The position numbers and the translations under genes were made by a program. A stretch of 64,000 nt of DNA from Anastatus disparis. Lineage: Eukaryota; Arthropoda; Insecta; Hymenoptera; Eupelmidae. Location: assembly GCA_017163975.1 (NCBI GenBank), contig JAFFSR010000031.1, forward strand, positions 2,203,001 to 2,267,000, read 5' to 3'. Below the pieces are notes generated by a model. The model was not told the DNA's origin. It did no database searches and saw nothing but the letters and a program-made list of their open reading frames with translations. Shown piece after piece: positions 37,052 to 48,642 of this stretch; position 1 is the stretch's first letter; each line of letters starts with the position of its first letter.

Positions 37052-37599
37052 AAAATGAGCTTATGAAAATAATTATTAATATGCTCAAAATTGCAAGAAC
37101 TGAAAAGTAGGTATAAGTTTGAGTTAGAATGAAAATATTTACAATTAAGCTTCATTATAAACAAATATTTTATACCTTGTATTCTTATGAAAAGTTCATA
37201 TAAATAATGAAGGTAATATTATCATTTACTTTTTTAAAAAGAGACGTTTCATCGCTATAATAACTATTGATAACTATTATACATATAATCTTTTGTATTG
37301 TTTACAAAGAATACCGCAGAAGCGTATTAGAGTTTAAACTATAATCATATATACAGGTCTTACGTTCTAATTTATAAATATAACTCAAGTAACAATTGTA
37401 TTATCTATTTTTTATTCTTATCATAAGAGAGACCAAAAAAAAATGAGGATCGAGTAACAATCGGTACTTTAAATGGATCTATGAATTCGAGTCATGGAAT
37501 CGAATTTATAGTCGATACTTAACACTCAGCACTTGGATTTTAACACGGAGACCTATAAATTTCATTGTTCCATATTCTTTATCAAGTATATCTACACTG
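37047..37599. other. AT-rich spacer
   Basis: No gene is visible. It grades into the tandem repeat that follows. Confidence 0.5.
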
Positions 37600-38660
37600 G
37601 TGAGGAATAGAGAGCAATGGGATTTGGAGTCCAGGTTTAGAAAAATGAAAAAATATAAAAAGAATACAATTTTATATTTTATTTCTGAATTCTACGGTTT
37701 CAAAGAATTATCAGTAGTACCCAAGGTTTCTATCAAACATAGATGTATTGTATCTTTTGATCTAATGTCATTTTTTTATTCATGATTTTAAAAAAATGAG
37801 GAGCATCGTTCAGACAGTGTATATTTCTATTTAAATTCTACATTCGAGCGTTTCCAAAGATCAGAAGTAGTACATACCATCTCTATCAAACATATAAAAG
37901 TATTGTATCTTTTATTTGAACGTTATTTTTATTCACGGCTTAAAGAAATTAAACGGAACGTTAAAAAAATGGATTTTTTTATTTTAATTCTACGTTCCGT
38001 CATTCCGAAGGATCAGAGGCAGTAGATAACAATTATACTTAAAATATAGGTGTATTGTATATTTTATTCTAACGTTAGTTTCTTATTTATCGTTTAAAAA
38101 ATGAAGAGGAACGTGGAAAAATGAATTTTCCTATTTTAATTCTATATTCTACCGTTCCCAAGAATTATAATTAGTACATAACATTTCTACTTAATATATA
38201 TAAGTATTGTATCTTTTATTTTAACGTCATTTTTTTATTCATACTTTGAAAAAATGTTGAAAAATGTTAAAAAAATGTATTTTTTCATATTCGTTCCACG
38301 TTTCACCGTTTCTAAGAATAAGAAGTAGTACATAATACTTCTACAAAATATAAAGACTCGTTTAATTTCTTTTTCAATCTAATTTTTCTATTTACGGTTC
38401 AAAGAAATACAGAAAAACGTGAAAACAAATGGATTTTTCCATCTTCATTCAACGTTTCATTGTTCCTAGGTATCAGAAGTAGTATATAATACTAATATTA
38501 AACATAAAATTTCGTTTTATTTCTAAAATAATGTTATTTTTTTGTTTACGGTACAAAAAAATGAAGAAAAACACTTAAAAAATGGAATTTTTCGTATTTG
38601 AACCATGTTTCACGAATTTTTAATATCTGAAAAAAATGTATGGTGATTTTTTATGTTAAA
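37600..38660. repeat. Degenerate tandem repeat with a roughly 150-bp unit, about seven copies
   Basis: Landmarks recur at intervals of about 142-162 bp. TATTGTATCTTTTA-like sites lie at about 37746, 37901, 38053, 38215, 38357 and 38510. Each is preceded by a CGTTCC...AAGNATCAGAAGTAGTACAT block and followed by ATTTTTTTATTCA-CGG-T...AAAAAATG. Units differ by many substitutions. This looks like an old satellite array. Confidence 0.8.
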
Positions 38661-39089
38661 ATGCATAAAATGAAATTTTTTCGTGATTGAGTAGGTCCTA
38701 GTTTTTTTTATAATCATTTAAAATTTTCAAACGCTGGTAAAACGTTAAAATTTAACGCCAAAAATTTTGAAAAATTTTTATGTATGCGTGCTTATATTCC
38801 CTTTAATCTCCATTTTGATTTTTCAAAAAAGCTTGAAAGTTGACCAAGATATACTCAAATGACGATAAATTACAAAAAATGATTTTGTGACGTCACAAAA
38901 TCATTTTTTGTGACGTCACAAACAACCAGCTACCTACTAGTTGACCAGCTAGAGGTCTAAAAATTTAGCTGAATGACTTTTTTTTGATGTTGTACAAGTT
39001 GGTTCTAGTTAATTTCCAAAAGCGTTAAGGGCACTTTGACCATCTTACCCGGCTAGGCCCTTTGACCTTTTCAAGATCGTGTCAAAGCC
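38661..39089. other. Spacer with paired TGACGTCA palindromes
   Basis: AAATGATTTTGTGACGTCAC at 38877 and a second TGACGTCA at 38911-38918 lie within a longer inverted repeat. TGACGTCA is the consensus CRE/ATF site, but the context suggests a repeat and not a promoter. No gene is visible. Confidence 0.5.
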
Positions 39090-40545
39090 ATCCAAAAATT
39101 TACCATGCCACAAACTGCACAAGGTTTGCGTCGTTTTCTTGGTATGATTGATTTCTATCGAAGATTTATTCCACTTGCCTCAGAGTTCGAAACACTTTTT
39201 CATGAACTATTAGTAAACCGTTGCTTAAAGGCTCTGAAAAAGTACCGTCGACTACTGAGTTAGAAAAAGCTTTTAAAGCTTGTAAAGATTGTTTATCGTC
39301 ATATTGGCGTACTTTTTGGACTTTTTGCTGATGTTTCAAACTCTGCTATTGCAGAATGTCTTCAATAATTTGTTGATAATTCTTGGCAGCCTCTTGCATT
39401 TTGTTTTGAAAAAATGACCAAAAAGCAGAGTGGTTGGCCAGCTTATTACTGAGAACTTCTTGTTATTTACGAATCGGTTCAACATTTTTTTATTTTCTTG
39501 AAGGTAGTCAGTTTTACTGATCCTTTGACTTAAATTGGATAAGTTGCCACCTGTATAGAGAAATAAAATTTTATTCATCTCCGAGTTCAGAACGGGTATT
39601 CGACACATCAGTGGAGCTAAGAACGTTGCTGATACTCTGTCTTGTATTGAAGCAATTTATGCACCCTTGGGTTACAAAAAGCTTGCTGAAATTCAAGAAA
39701 ATAATAATGAAATTAAGGAATTTTCACAAGAGCTTACTTCCCTTAAGCTTAAGAAAGTAGAAATTCCAGGATCAGGGGTATTTTTGTATCATGAAACATC
39801 AACTGGAAAATCAAGACCATTTCTCTTGACTCCATTTCGACGAAAAATTTTTAAACAGTTTTAGTCTTGGCCGTCTTGATGCCAATACTACCACTAAACT
39901 TATTAGCAATCATTTAGTTTGACCTTCAATTTAAAAAGATTGTCGGAGTTGGGCTCGCTCTCGTTTAAAGTGTCGAGGATACAAGATTTCTCAACATGTA
40001 AAATCACCAATCGGCGTTATTCTCAAATAGTGACGTCTGATAGAGGTTCTCAATTCACCTCATTTTTATTTCGAAATTTCGAAAATCATTTTGGTTTTAA
40101 ATATCAGTATACAAGCTGGCATCCTTTAGCCAATGGTTACGTCAAATGTCTTCATCGTCCTTTAAAAGTTGCCACCATGGCTCTAGTTGATATTGACTAG
40201 GTGGAAGCTCTTCCGCTCGTTTTGTTGGGAACCCGTTTAGCTTTGAAAGTTGATATTCAAGCTTTATCAGGGAAGTTTGTTTACCCTTCTAACTCCCTAG
40301 GGAAATGTTTGTATCTAGCGCTCTAAATGCTGAGGATTTAACAAATTTTCTTGCATGTTTACGTAAGCATTTGTCTCGTTTTCGACCAACGCCAGTATTA
40401 AGACATTCTAAATTTGGAACCTTTGTTTTAAAAGAATTTTCTTTGTGCACGCATGCATTTTCACGAGAAGGACCAGAGCTTAAATCTCTTCAACCTTATC
40501 CAGGACCTTATGAAATCATTTATCGTGCAAGACTATCACGCTAAA
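39090..40545 (+). pseudogene. Ty3/gypsy-type pol relic (RT end, RNase H, integrase)
   Basis: RT/RNase H remains include GLRRFLGMIDFYRRFIPLAS (39125-39180) and EKMTKKQSGWPA. ISGAKNVADTLSCIEAI precedes an integrase core with IVTSDRGSQFTSF (40030-40070) and TSWHPLANGYVKCLHRPLK. In the last block lysine stands where the catalytic glutamate is expected (family pattern NGxVExxHR). YPGPYEIIYR near 40510 is the post-integrase segment. Stops and frameshifts are frequent and no LTRs were identified nearby. Confidence 0.78.
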
Positions 40546-41060
40546 AATCAACAATAAACCAAACAAAGTATCAATCGACTGTGTTAAACTTGCTTTAGTT
40601 TTCAATGAACAAGAAATATTTTAGTATCAATATATACCCCACAGATAGTTGTACAGTAACAAATTGGTATTTTGTTTTGATTTTGCTTCAAAGTTATAGA
40701 CATTATTTTCCTTGATATCGGCTCATTTTTCAGTAGATCAATAATGTTATTACTCGTATATTGATATATTTAAATAAAGATATTTGTTATGTAACAATAA
40801 ATATTACTTATCGTAGATTTTTTTCAGATTTTTTATTGAAAAATAAAAAAGTAAATAAAAGAAAAAGTACCCAATGCACAATTTGAATTTTTGTTGGAAA
40901 AGACTTTTAATGACATGAAAAAATATTTCATAAAGAAAAATTGAAAGTGGTCGTCAGTCCGATTTAAATTTTCTTAAACCAACCCTGATAACTGATGTTG
41001 TGGTTGTAGGTTTGTTGATTGGATATGATAAAAAGAAACCCAGATCCCGTTTGACATATC
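40546..41060. other. Non-coding, probably the 3' part of the Mutator-like element
   Basis: No ORF is visible. It should contain the distal end of the minus-strand Mutator-like copy, but no inverted terminus matching GTGCCC was recognised. Confidence 0.4.
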
Positions 41061-41725
41061 TTAAACAGAATCCGGGTGATCTCTTATTACTTCACCGTGG
41101 TAAGAGGTCAAGTGATCAATCACTTGAGCTGTTAATCGACTTCTTCCACCGATGGATTGTCCATTACTAAGCATTTTGCTAGCAAGTGATTTTTTCTGAT
41201 TTCTGAGTAGAGTGGCCATACTCTTTTGAATATGGCTAACGCGTTTTTTCTTTTCCAAAATAAAAAAGTTCCTGTATGGCTTAGATTTAGAAACTTCTTT
41301 GAAAACATTGGAATCTCCAACTTTAATGCAATTCTCATATTCGAAATCATATTTTTCAACTGATATTGAAAACATTTCACAAAGACCTGTTATTTCCATG
41401 CTCCCAGCGTTACTTTGATGATACCAGCGTTACTTTGACGATTGGCTGTACAATGTGATCCATGAGTCTCATGCCATTCTTCATAAGCAGATGTTCCTCG
41501 CTTATTTTTTCATCGTGCGTAACCTTTGTAGAAGCTATTTTCAAACGTATTATCTATTACCTTGTATGTTTGACTTCTAATGATACTTGCTAACCCTTGT
41601 CGTGAAGAAAATACTCTTTTTCTCCATGACTAATTTCCATGGCCCTTTGTTAGATGTCGCTGAAGATCGTTTTCTACCTTGATGTTGTCTCAAAAATCTG
41701 CCTCTTGTACCTCTTTGTTTGACAT
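41061..41725 (-). pseudogene. Mutator-like transposase relic with internal deletion
   Basis: The start at 41725 gives MSNK and, after a 1-base shift, RGTRGRFLRQHQGRKR, parallel to M2. The middle is mostly deleted. YEEWHETHGSHCTAN (about 41500) matches the YEEWYETHKESCSSN block of M1. The long open piece 41399-41061 continues with MEITGLCEMFSISVEKYDFE and KVGDSNVFKE. IQKSMATLLRNQKKSLASKM then corresponds to the family segment deleted from M1, and DHLTSYHGEVIRDHPDSV closes the piece. The acidic GDGDS of the family reads KVGDS here. It is dead. Confidence 0.75.
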
Positions 41726-42529
41726 TTTTGAGCTTGGTAAACTCAAAGTCAATTCAAACTGTTTACAATATAAACAAACTATTTATTTATATATACTCAG
41801 AATTTCAGACACACGTAAAAAAAAATACGAAATGACTCGCTAACGCGTAATTTATTAATAATTAACAATTTTATGTAAAATCAAATCACAAAAGCTACAA
41901 ATACTTTTTATAGTATAATTTAAATATACAAACTGACTGCAATCTGACCTATATGGATACAATTGACTAAGACCAACAGTAACGTAACAAAATGGTATGA
42001 ACCAAACCATCGCAAAAGCACAGTGGTGTAAATTCAAATTTTAAAAATATTACATGAATAACTATGTGCTACTGGTTAGCTCACAAAATCAAAACGAAAT
42101 AAGATATAGAACATTTTGAATTCTAAATCAAGATAAATATTTTATTAAAATGAACAAAATTAATTGTTCCTTTTTCTACTTTAAATTAAAAGAAAAAATC
42201 AATAAAAATTAAAAAAAAAAAAAAAAATTCAATAAAAATAAACAAAAAATTCAATTTTAAATAAATCTTAAAATTTTTTAAATTATTATACATTCAATAA
42301 ATAAAAATGTAAAATATAAAATTTTGAATAAAAAAATATTGAATCAAGCAATAAAAAAATAATTTTCCATAGTGTTTCAATCAAATTAGTTGAAAATTTT
42401 AGAAAAATTTCAAAATAACCAAATTAACAAAAGAGCGATTAAAGTTTATCCTACTATTTTCTTCATAAAAACAAAACTAAATAAGATAGAGTGAAAGAAC
42501 TTGTTTGGACTTATACTAAACTAAATTAA

Positions 42530-43105
42530 CCCTTTCATGCATATAAGGAACTGACAATCATAACGTTTCTGAAACTAGAAAATTTCGATGTCCGGCATCG
42601 AGCTGAATCCAAATCTGGAGTCAGATTTTCGAAATTATAATAATTGGGCCCAATACCGAGGGGTCCTAATCTTAAAATTGAATATTTTGAAAAACAAAAA
42701 ATACCAACGTATTCTGCGTAAAATTTCAAGAAGAAATTGTTTTTATCATTTTTCTGATTAGACACACCAATTTCGAGTAAAAAATTATTGAACGTGCAGG
42801 ATATTGGGTCTGCTTTTACTCAGGGGTCCGATATCCTAGAAATTCAATAATTTTTTACTCGAAATTGGTGTGTCTTATCAAAAAAATGACAGGAATGATT
42901 TCTTCTTAAAATTTCGTGTAGAATACGATGGTATTTTTTATTTTTCAAAACTTTGCATTTTAAGAGTGGGCCCCCTCGGTATTGGGCCCAATTATTATAA
43001 TTTTGAAAATCTGGCTCCAGATTTGGATTCAGCTCGATGCCAGACATCGACATTTTCTAGTTTCAGAAACGTTATGATTGTCAGTTCCTTATATGCACGA
43101 AAGGG
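42530..43105. mobile_element. Palindromic TTAA MITE with CCC ends (576 bp)
   Basis: The ends are CCCTTTCATGCATATAAGGA and the complement of TCCTTATATGCACGAAAGGG, flanked by TTAA (42526-42529 and 43106-43109). It is almost fully palindromic around 42818. The CCC start plus TTAA is typical of piggyBac-like elements. It splits the 5' region of M3, whose sequence resumes on both sides. Confidence 0.87.
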
Positions 43106-43160
43106 TTAAAAAAAAAAGCAATATTCGATGATGGGCCCGAAAAAGAGGTATTTGTGCCCT

Positions 43161-43440
43161 GGATAACATAATTCATGGAGAGAGACGTTATTTGTTCTGA
43201 ATATTTTTTAAATTTGAAAAAAATGACGTCTTTCGATGGTGATGACGTCATTAAAAGATGTCTTCCAATGATATGATTTATAAAAAATGACGTCATTTGT
43301 TCTCAATGTTTCCTAAACTTGATGAAAATGACGTCTTTTTTTGTTTTAATTTGAGACACGTCAAAGACGTCATTGAATATTTCATTTAAAGACGCCCTTC
43401 AATAACAAAAAACATCATTATTTTTAACAGAGAACCCACT
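43161..43440. repeat. Short TGACGTC-containing repeat (about 106-bp unit)
   Basis: GTTATTTGTTCTGAATATTT at about 43188 and GTCATTTGTTCTCAATGTTT at about 43294 begin two similar units. AAATGACGTC(T/A) recurs at least four times. No gene is visible. Confidence 0.55.
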
Positions 43441-43574
43441 CGTTGAATTAATATTCGACTTACGGAATAAATATTATAATTAGTATTAATTATTTAAAGT
43501 AAAATAGTGAACAATTAGAGCTACTGAGAATAAAACTTGAAAATTAAACGACTTAATTAGAGAAAAATACTTAC

Positions 43575-43783
43575 ATCTTCAAACCACATAATAGGAAAAA
43601 CGATATCGGGAAATGAAGCAACTTGTTTAATATCTCGTACTTGGCTGACAGCAAGATTGATCTGAACTCGAGCCCTCGCTCTTAGAGCTGTACCCATTGT
43701 TGGTTGGACATCAATGAAAAGTTGATGTTTTTCTGCCTCAGGGGGCGAGATGCCGGTTACGGCTTCTCTTAGCGTTGGATCAG
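43575..43783 (-). CDS. Internal exon of a class B scavenger receptor (CD36 family)
   Basis: The 209-bp exon is bounded by TAG at its 5' side (43784-43785 on the complement) and GTAAGT at its 3' side, entering after a split codon and ending in phase 0. Its 69 codons are fully open and read DPTLREAVTGISPPEAEKHQ, then LFIDVQPTMGTALRARARVQ, ending DIVFPIMWFED. The ISPP-x-H-FIDVxPTxG-xxxARxRVQxN and FPIMWFE patterns are those of the late ectodomain of CD36/SR-B proteins, which are two-pass membrane receptors for lipids. G+C content is clearly above the surroundings, as expected for conserved host coding DNA. No adjoining exon could be confirmed, so flanking introns must be long and full of transposons. 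Which family member it is cannot be told from one exon. Confidence 0.82.
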
Positions 43784-44238
43784 CTACATATACAACAAAA
43801 TTAAATTTTTCCGTATTTTTTATTTATTTGTTCTGATTTTTTTCTATTAATTTAATAAATTAAATTTATTTTTTCAAATATTTTTTTGTATGATTTATCT
43901 CTTATTAATTACATAATTTATAAATATTTATGAATTGGAATAAAAATTTATTTGATCTGTAAAAAAATAATTAAAAATTTTTAAATATTGTTAAAGGTAT
44001 ATGGATAAACTTGGACTGTATACAAATGAAAAAAATCTCTTATGTTAGGTCAAAATTAGTTTTTGAAAAACAATGGAAAAAATAACTTGTTAATTAAGTG
44101 AAAAATATAAACACTAGATCATAACTATATTTCAAGTAATATATTAAAAAATAATTCTCATTAGCTGTTTTTAACATATATTTTCTGCTTTCTATGCTAG
44201 CATGTTTATCATCATTTTTTTTTCAGTCTATCTAACTA
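43784..44238. other. Intronic or intergenic AT-rich sequence
   Basis: No feature is supported beyond the T-rich tract leading to the exon acceptor on the minus strand. Confidence 0.5.
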
Positions 44239-44896
44239 GGAGAGTATCAGACCTCCGGATCACGGATTTTGCTCAAACTTTGGGATAAGTTTTAAGATGT
44301 CAAAATAAGAAAGGAAACAGAATTTTAGACCCTAACGCTCAATATTTCCCTAGTTACAGGCGATCAAAGAAAATCACTAAAAAAGTTACTAGATTTTCAA
44401 ACGCTTACAGTTCCTTAGCATTGATATTTAGGAGCATGAAACTTTTTTTAAATGAAAGCTGAGCTCAAATCCTTTCTAAATAGTAGTTATAGCATGTCAA
44501 AATATTATTTTTTCCCAAAATCATAGCGTAATAAACATTAGACCCAATTTCAGCTTTTGTTATTAATTAATGTTTTAAAAAGAAAAATCAGGTCCAATAT
44601 TTATCACGCTATAACTTTGGGAAAAAATATTATTTTGACATGCTATAACTACTAATTCGAAAGGATTTGAGCTCAGCTTTCATTTAAAAAAAGTTTTATG
44701 CTCCTAGCTATCAATGCTAAGGAACTATATGCGTTTGAAAATCTAGTAACTTTTTTAGTGATTTTCTTTAATTGCCTGTAACTAGGGAAACATTGAGCGT
44801 TGGGATCTAAAATTCTGTTTCCCTTCATATTTTGACATCTAAAAACTTATCCCAACGTTTGAGCAAAATCCGTGATCCGGAGGTCTGATACTCTCC
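44239..44896. mobile_element. 658-bp palindromic MITE with TA duplication
   Basis: The ends GGAGAGTATCAGACCTCCGG and its complement are flanked by TA (44237-44238 and 44897-44898). The two halves are close reverse complements, with minor differences, meeting near 44560. There is no ORF. It is probably in an intron or flank of the scavenger receptor gene. Confidence 0.85.
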
Positions 44897-45905
44897 TAGT
44901 AAGTTGATTGAGCAAAACAAATAGTATATTATGCAACTGATATGAGAAGAACAAGATTGTTGCACCTGTCAAATTCGTACAAGTTCAAAATTACTTTCTC
45001 ATGTGTGTTGCATATATTATTTTTAAACAAGTTCGCGAAGATCGATCAAATGAATATAAATATGATGGTTGAAAAATAAATAAATACTAAACTAAATAAT
45101 TTTGATAAACTTTGTTAATTTTATTAATAAAACTAATTAATTTAAAATTTCATTATTCTTATAAAATAGAATCAGATTTTTTCTGAACGTTTTGTATTTT
45201 CAATGATAAAAAATATCTAAAAATTATTTATAAAATATTGATGTTATATATTCTCTTAGAGCATATATACTATGGAGAAAGCATGTCGTGTTAAAAAGTG
45301 GTGGCAACTTTAGGTAGAGAGAAGAAAATATTAAGTTACATCCTATCTCTCTCGCGTAACGTTCCCGTAAGCGCTGCACCATAGAGACAGTATGTAAGTA
45401 TTTATTTACTTTCTCTCTCACATCATCGTTAAAATAGTCACCACTTTCCCATATAACATGCTGCCTCCATGTGTATATGCTCGAAGTATATTCTAGAAAA
45501 CGAACTAAATTGGAGTATTAGGTTGATTGTAATAATTTATATTTATAATTACAAATGAAAAAAGAAAAAAGTAGAACTAATGCTTTGTTATATGGTATTA
45601 AGAAAAGAGTGCAACTTATAATTTATGTGCGTGTATTTATAATACTTTTTTTAATTAACACGGAAGATATACAAAAAAATGGTAGGAGAGATGCTTTATT
45701 GCGTAGTATTAACAGAAGATCATGATATATAGTTTGAGTGCGTGTACTAATAATACATTTTCTATAAGTCCGAAAAGTGAGAAAAATGGTTTATTGTGCG
45801 TCTTTCAATGATTCAAGGGGCGAGGTTATCGCTGTCATGCGAGTATTATGACAGAAATTACATAAAATCCAACAAAACTTGTTAAAATATTCTCTCACAC
45901 GCCTA
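44897..45905. other. AT-rich non-coding sequence
   Basis: No convincing exon or repeat is seen. Short ORFs here lack any recognisable composition or motif. Confidence 0.5.
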
Positions 45906-46090
45906 TTGGTGAGTGAACGATACCGCTACGATCCTGGCGGATATACATAGAAGCTGACATAAAATACCCAGGTATTATATCTATATATATAAAAAAAAGC
46001 TTTAACTCGACGTTAACTCTAGTTCCAAACTTTACCACCTTATGGAAATTGTTGCGAGCTTTTGGCGCTGCAGTATCGTTCACTCACCAA
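45906..46090. mobile_element. 185-bp MITE with TA duplication
   Basis: TTGGTGAGTGAACGATACCG and the complement of AGTATCGTTCACTCACCAA form the ends, flanked by TA (45904-45905 and 46091-46092). There is no ORF. Confidence 0.82.
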
Positions 46091-46373
46091 TATTGATCTT
46101 TTGCGTGCGTTATAAATGCCAGCAAAATCGATCTTAGCGCATGACGTTTAAAAAAAATTTCAAGAACACCATTAATTGCCTAAGTAAGTTCTAATCTGCC
46201 GCATACATTGATGACAACGAAAAATCACCTAATCGATCAACAAGGTTGTATAGACAAGTAATAACCGCACCTAGCACTTCTTAACTTCGTTGATTCGTTA
46301 AGATGCAACCCCATAGTCTCAAGAAATAATTTACGCAATTATAATAAATTGATGTAAATCTGGAGTACTTTAC

Positions 46374-46494
46374 CAACGAAGATAGATCCTAACAAAAGCG
46401 CAGAACCCCAAGGCGCCTTGAAGCTAGAAATATGTAGTTGGTACTCCGTCCAGATCCGGCTTTGACGTCGATTTCCGTAGGTAAATAATAACGA
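46374..46494 (-). CDS. Weak candidate exon, function unknown
   Basis: On the minus strand, 121 bp are open between a possible acceptor (GATCAG) and donor (GTTG then GTAAAG). They read SLLFTYGNRRQSRIWTEYQL and then FKAPWGSALLLGSIFV. G+C content is higher than the surroundings. I do not recognise the family, and it does not match the part of a CD36 protein that should precede the exon at 43575. It may be an unrelated gene or chance. Confidence 0.25.
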
Positions 46495-46721
46495 CTGATC
46501 AATAACTGAGTAGCAGTTATCATTGCTATTTATTCAGATTATGTTTAGAAACTATAATAAAGTTCAAAAAATATAATTAAACCCCATATAATTATTTAAA
46601 AAAAAAAGAAATTAAAAGATTGAAATAATGAAAAGCAATATAAGTAAAACTTGAACTGTTATTCTTAAATCCCAAAAGGCGAACAATTTATATATTACAT
46701 TCTTATTTCAAAGTTCGTAAT

Positions 46722-46790
46722 CAGCGATGGCATAATGGATCAGTCACTTGCGCGTCAATCATTTTGACGTCGATTCAAATACCTTTCAGA
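46722..46790 (+). pseudogene. tRNA-like sequence (tRNA pseudogene or SINE head)
   Basis: TGGCATAATGGATCAG resembles a pol III A box and CGATTCAAAT resembles a B box, about 45 bp apart. CGTCA-ATCATTT-TGACG (46753-46769) forms a perfect 5-bp stem with a 7-nt loop that would place CAT as anticodon. The acceptor and T stems do not pair well, so this is not a functional tRNA. Confidence 0.35.
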
Positions 46791-47363
46791 TAATTTTTTT
46801 TTCTGTTGCAAAGGTTAAAGAAAATAATATAGTGTATTAATAAATCGAGGAATATTAAAAATTTAGATTTTGATAAAATAAAATTTTTTTTTATATTTAG
46901 TTTTATTAATAGATTATAATTTGTATTTTTTTTAATGCATACAATTTGTAAAGTAAATAAAATTAAATTTAAAAAATTTTCAAGATAAATAATCTGGAAG
47001 TGAGTGAAATTTTGTTTCTAGTAACTTTTAATTGAAAATCTATAATAATTATATAAACGTTAAATTGTGCTAAGATATTTTCTGTTTAATAAATGAATCA
47101 TCTATACTAATACTTTTATATACTTAATAAGGATTTGTTGATATTTAATACCGATGCTCATGAAAAACTGATAGTATTATATGTATTTTAAATGAAATCA
47201 AGTGTGAAATTGTATCGCTAAAATATTACCATTCTTATACATATATTAGAGTTTGTTTGCAGATTTTGAAAAATATAAACGTAAATTTGATGTAGTAGCT
47301 ATTTGATAATAAAAAAATATTTCACATTTATTTCAGTAAATTATAATATTTTTTAATTAGTAT

Positions 47364-47653
47364 TATTGGAAATAAATAGTCAATACTCGTTATTTTATAT
47401 TTTGTCTAAATGTTACCGCGTGAATAATTATATACAAACGCCTTATGTAATATACTTGATATGTATAATATGTATAGTTGTGCGACGCTTTAGAACTTTC
47501 TAGTCTCTGTTTGCGGCTAAGACCTTAGCAATGTAAAGAGCGGTCTGTTAAATAAATAGCTTTTCATAATCACCCTAATTTGTATTAATATGTGTAGAAT
47601 ACATATTATTTAAAGAATAAAGTGTGTTATTTATTTGCCTACATATCCCTACA
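47364..47653 (+). repeat. Copia 5' LTR
   Basis: It starts TATTGGAAATAAATAGTC and ends CATATCCCTACA. The first two bases are TA, not the usual TG, in both LTRs. AATAAA-type signals lie near its end. Confidence 0.92.
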
Positions 47654-47656
47654 AAT

Positions 47657-47670
47657 GGTTATGGGCCCAG
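47657..47670 (+). promoter_or_regulatory. Copia primer-binding site
   Basis: GGTTATGGGCCCAG three bases after the LTR matches the primer site of Drosophila copia, which pairs with an initiator-methionine tRNA half-molecule. Confidence 0.85.
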
Positions 47671-47805
47671 TATTGCATACATCGTAAAGCATCGCAAAAT
47701 TGATAATCGCCACGTGGCGTGAATTTGAGATTAGTTTTCTAAAATAAAAGATTTTAAGTAAAGACTTTTAAAAAAGGGTGACACATAAGCGATTAGTGTT
47801 ATAAA

Positions 47806-48642
47806 ATGGCTAATGTTGTAAATTCTACGCGAATTGAAGTGCTCACCAAAGACAACTACGATACATGGTGCATTCAAGCACAAGCGTTGCTTATTAAACA
47901 TGATGCATGGGTATATGTAGACGGTACGTCCAAAAAGCTGCAAGCTAAGTCTGGTGAAATTGAACCAACAGATTTACAATTAAAATGGATTCAAGAAGAT
48001 TTAAAAGCAAAATCTGACATCATTCTATCCATAAGTCCAACAGAACTGCAGCATGTACGAGGCTGCAATACATCTAAGGATGTATGGGAGAAATTAAAGA
48101 ATGTGTACGCATCAAAGGGTCCTGCTCGAAAAGCTACTCTCCTTAAGCAGTTGACATTACATAAGTTGCATGAAAATGGAGATGTCCGTCAACATCTTAT
48201 GAAGTTTTTCGAAGCAGTCGACAAACTAGCATTAATGAATATTGATATAAATAAAGATTTACTTGCAATATTATTATTGTATTATCTTCCTTCATCTTTT
48301 GAAAATTTTCGATGTGCAATAGAAACTCGGGACGAGCTCCCGGATCCTGAAGCCTTAAAAGTAAAAATATTAGAAGAGAGCGAATCTCGCTTACAAAGTA
48401 GAGAAGGACGACAAACTGATGGTGCATTAGTTGCGCAAAATGTTTTTAAATACCAAAAGGCAAATAAAAAGAAAAATTATTCAAATAATCATAATTAGCA
48501 ACTCAATCAAAGTATTGGTTGGAATCAACAAAAAAATTACAATAATGATAAAACGTTTAAGTATAAATGTTATCGCTGTAAGAAATCAGGACATAAAGGA
48601 TCACAATGCCCATTAAGATTAAGCGACTCTCAACATAAAGGT
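47806..48642 (+). pseudogene. Copia gag
   Basis: The ATG at 47806 opens MANVVNSTRIEVLTKDNYDT, typical of the Copia gag/UBN2 domain (NYDTWCIQAQALL, SKDVWEKLKNVYASKG). A TAG at 48496-48498 interrupts the frame after a Lys/Asn-rich linker. The same frame continues with the zinc knuckle CYRCKKSGHKGSQC (about 48568-48609). The product forms the particle that packages element RNA. Without readthrough the product would lack its knuckle. Confidence 0.9.

Larger units (their letters stand above)
41061..43160 (-). mobile_element. Mutator-like DNA transposon relic (M3), minus strand
   Basis: Its 5' terminus is at 43160 (complement GGGCACAAATACCTC), matching the GGGCATAAAACACTT end of M2. From there the 5' region aligns in inverted orientation with 25752-26560, except for a palindromic MITE inserted at 42530-43105. 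The coding remains are at 41061-41725. The 3' end is undefined. Confidence 0.72.

Noticed and set aside
42535..43109. Mirror-image ORFs starting MSNQKNDKN / MSYQKNDRN
   Set aside because: They are paired ORFs on opposite strands of a palindromic MITE and arise from its symmetry.
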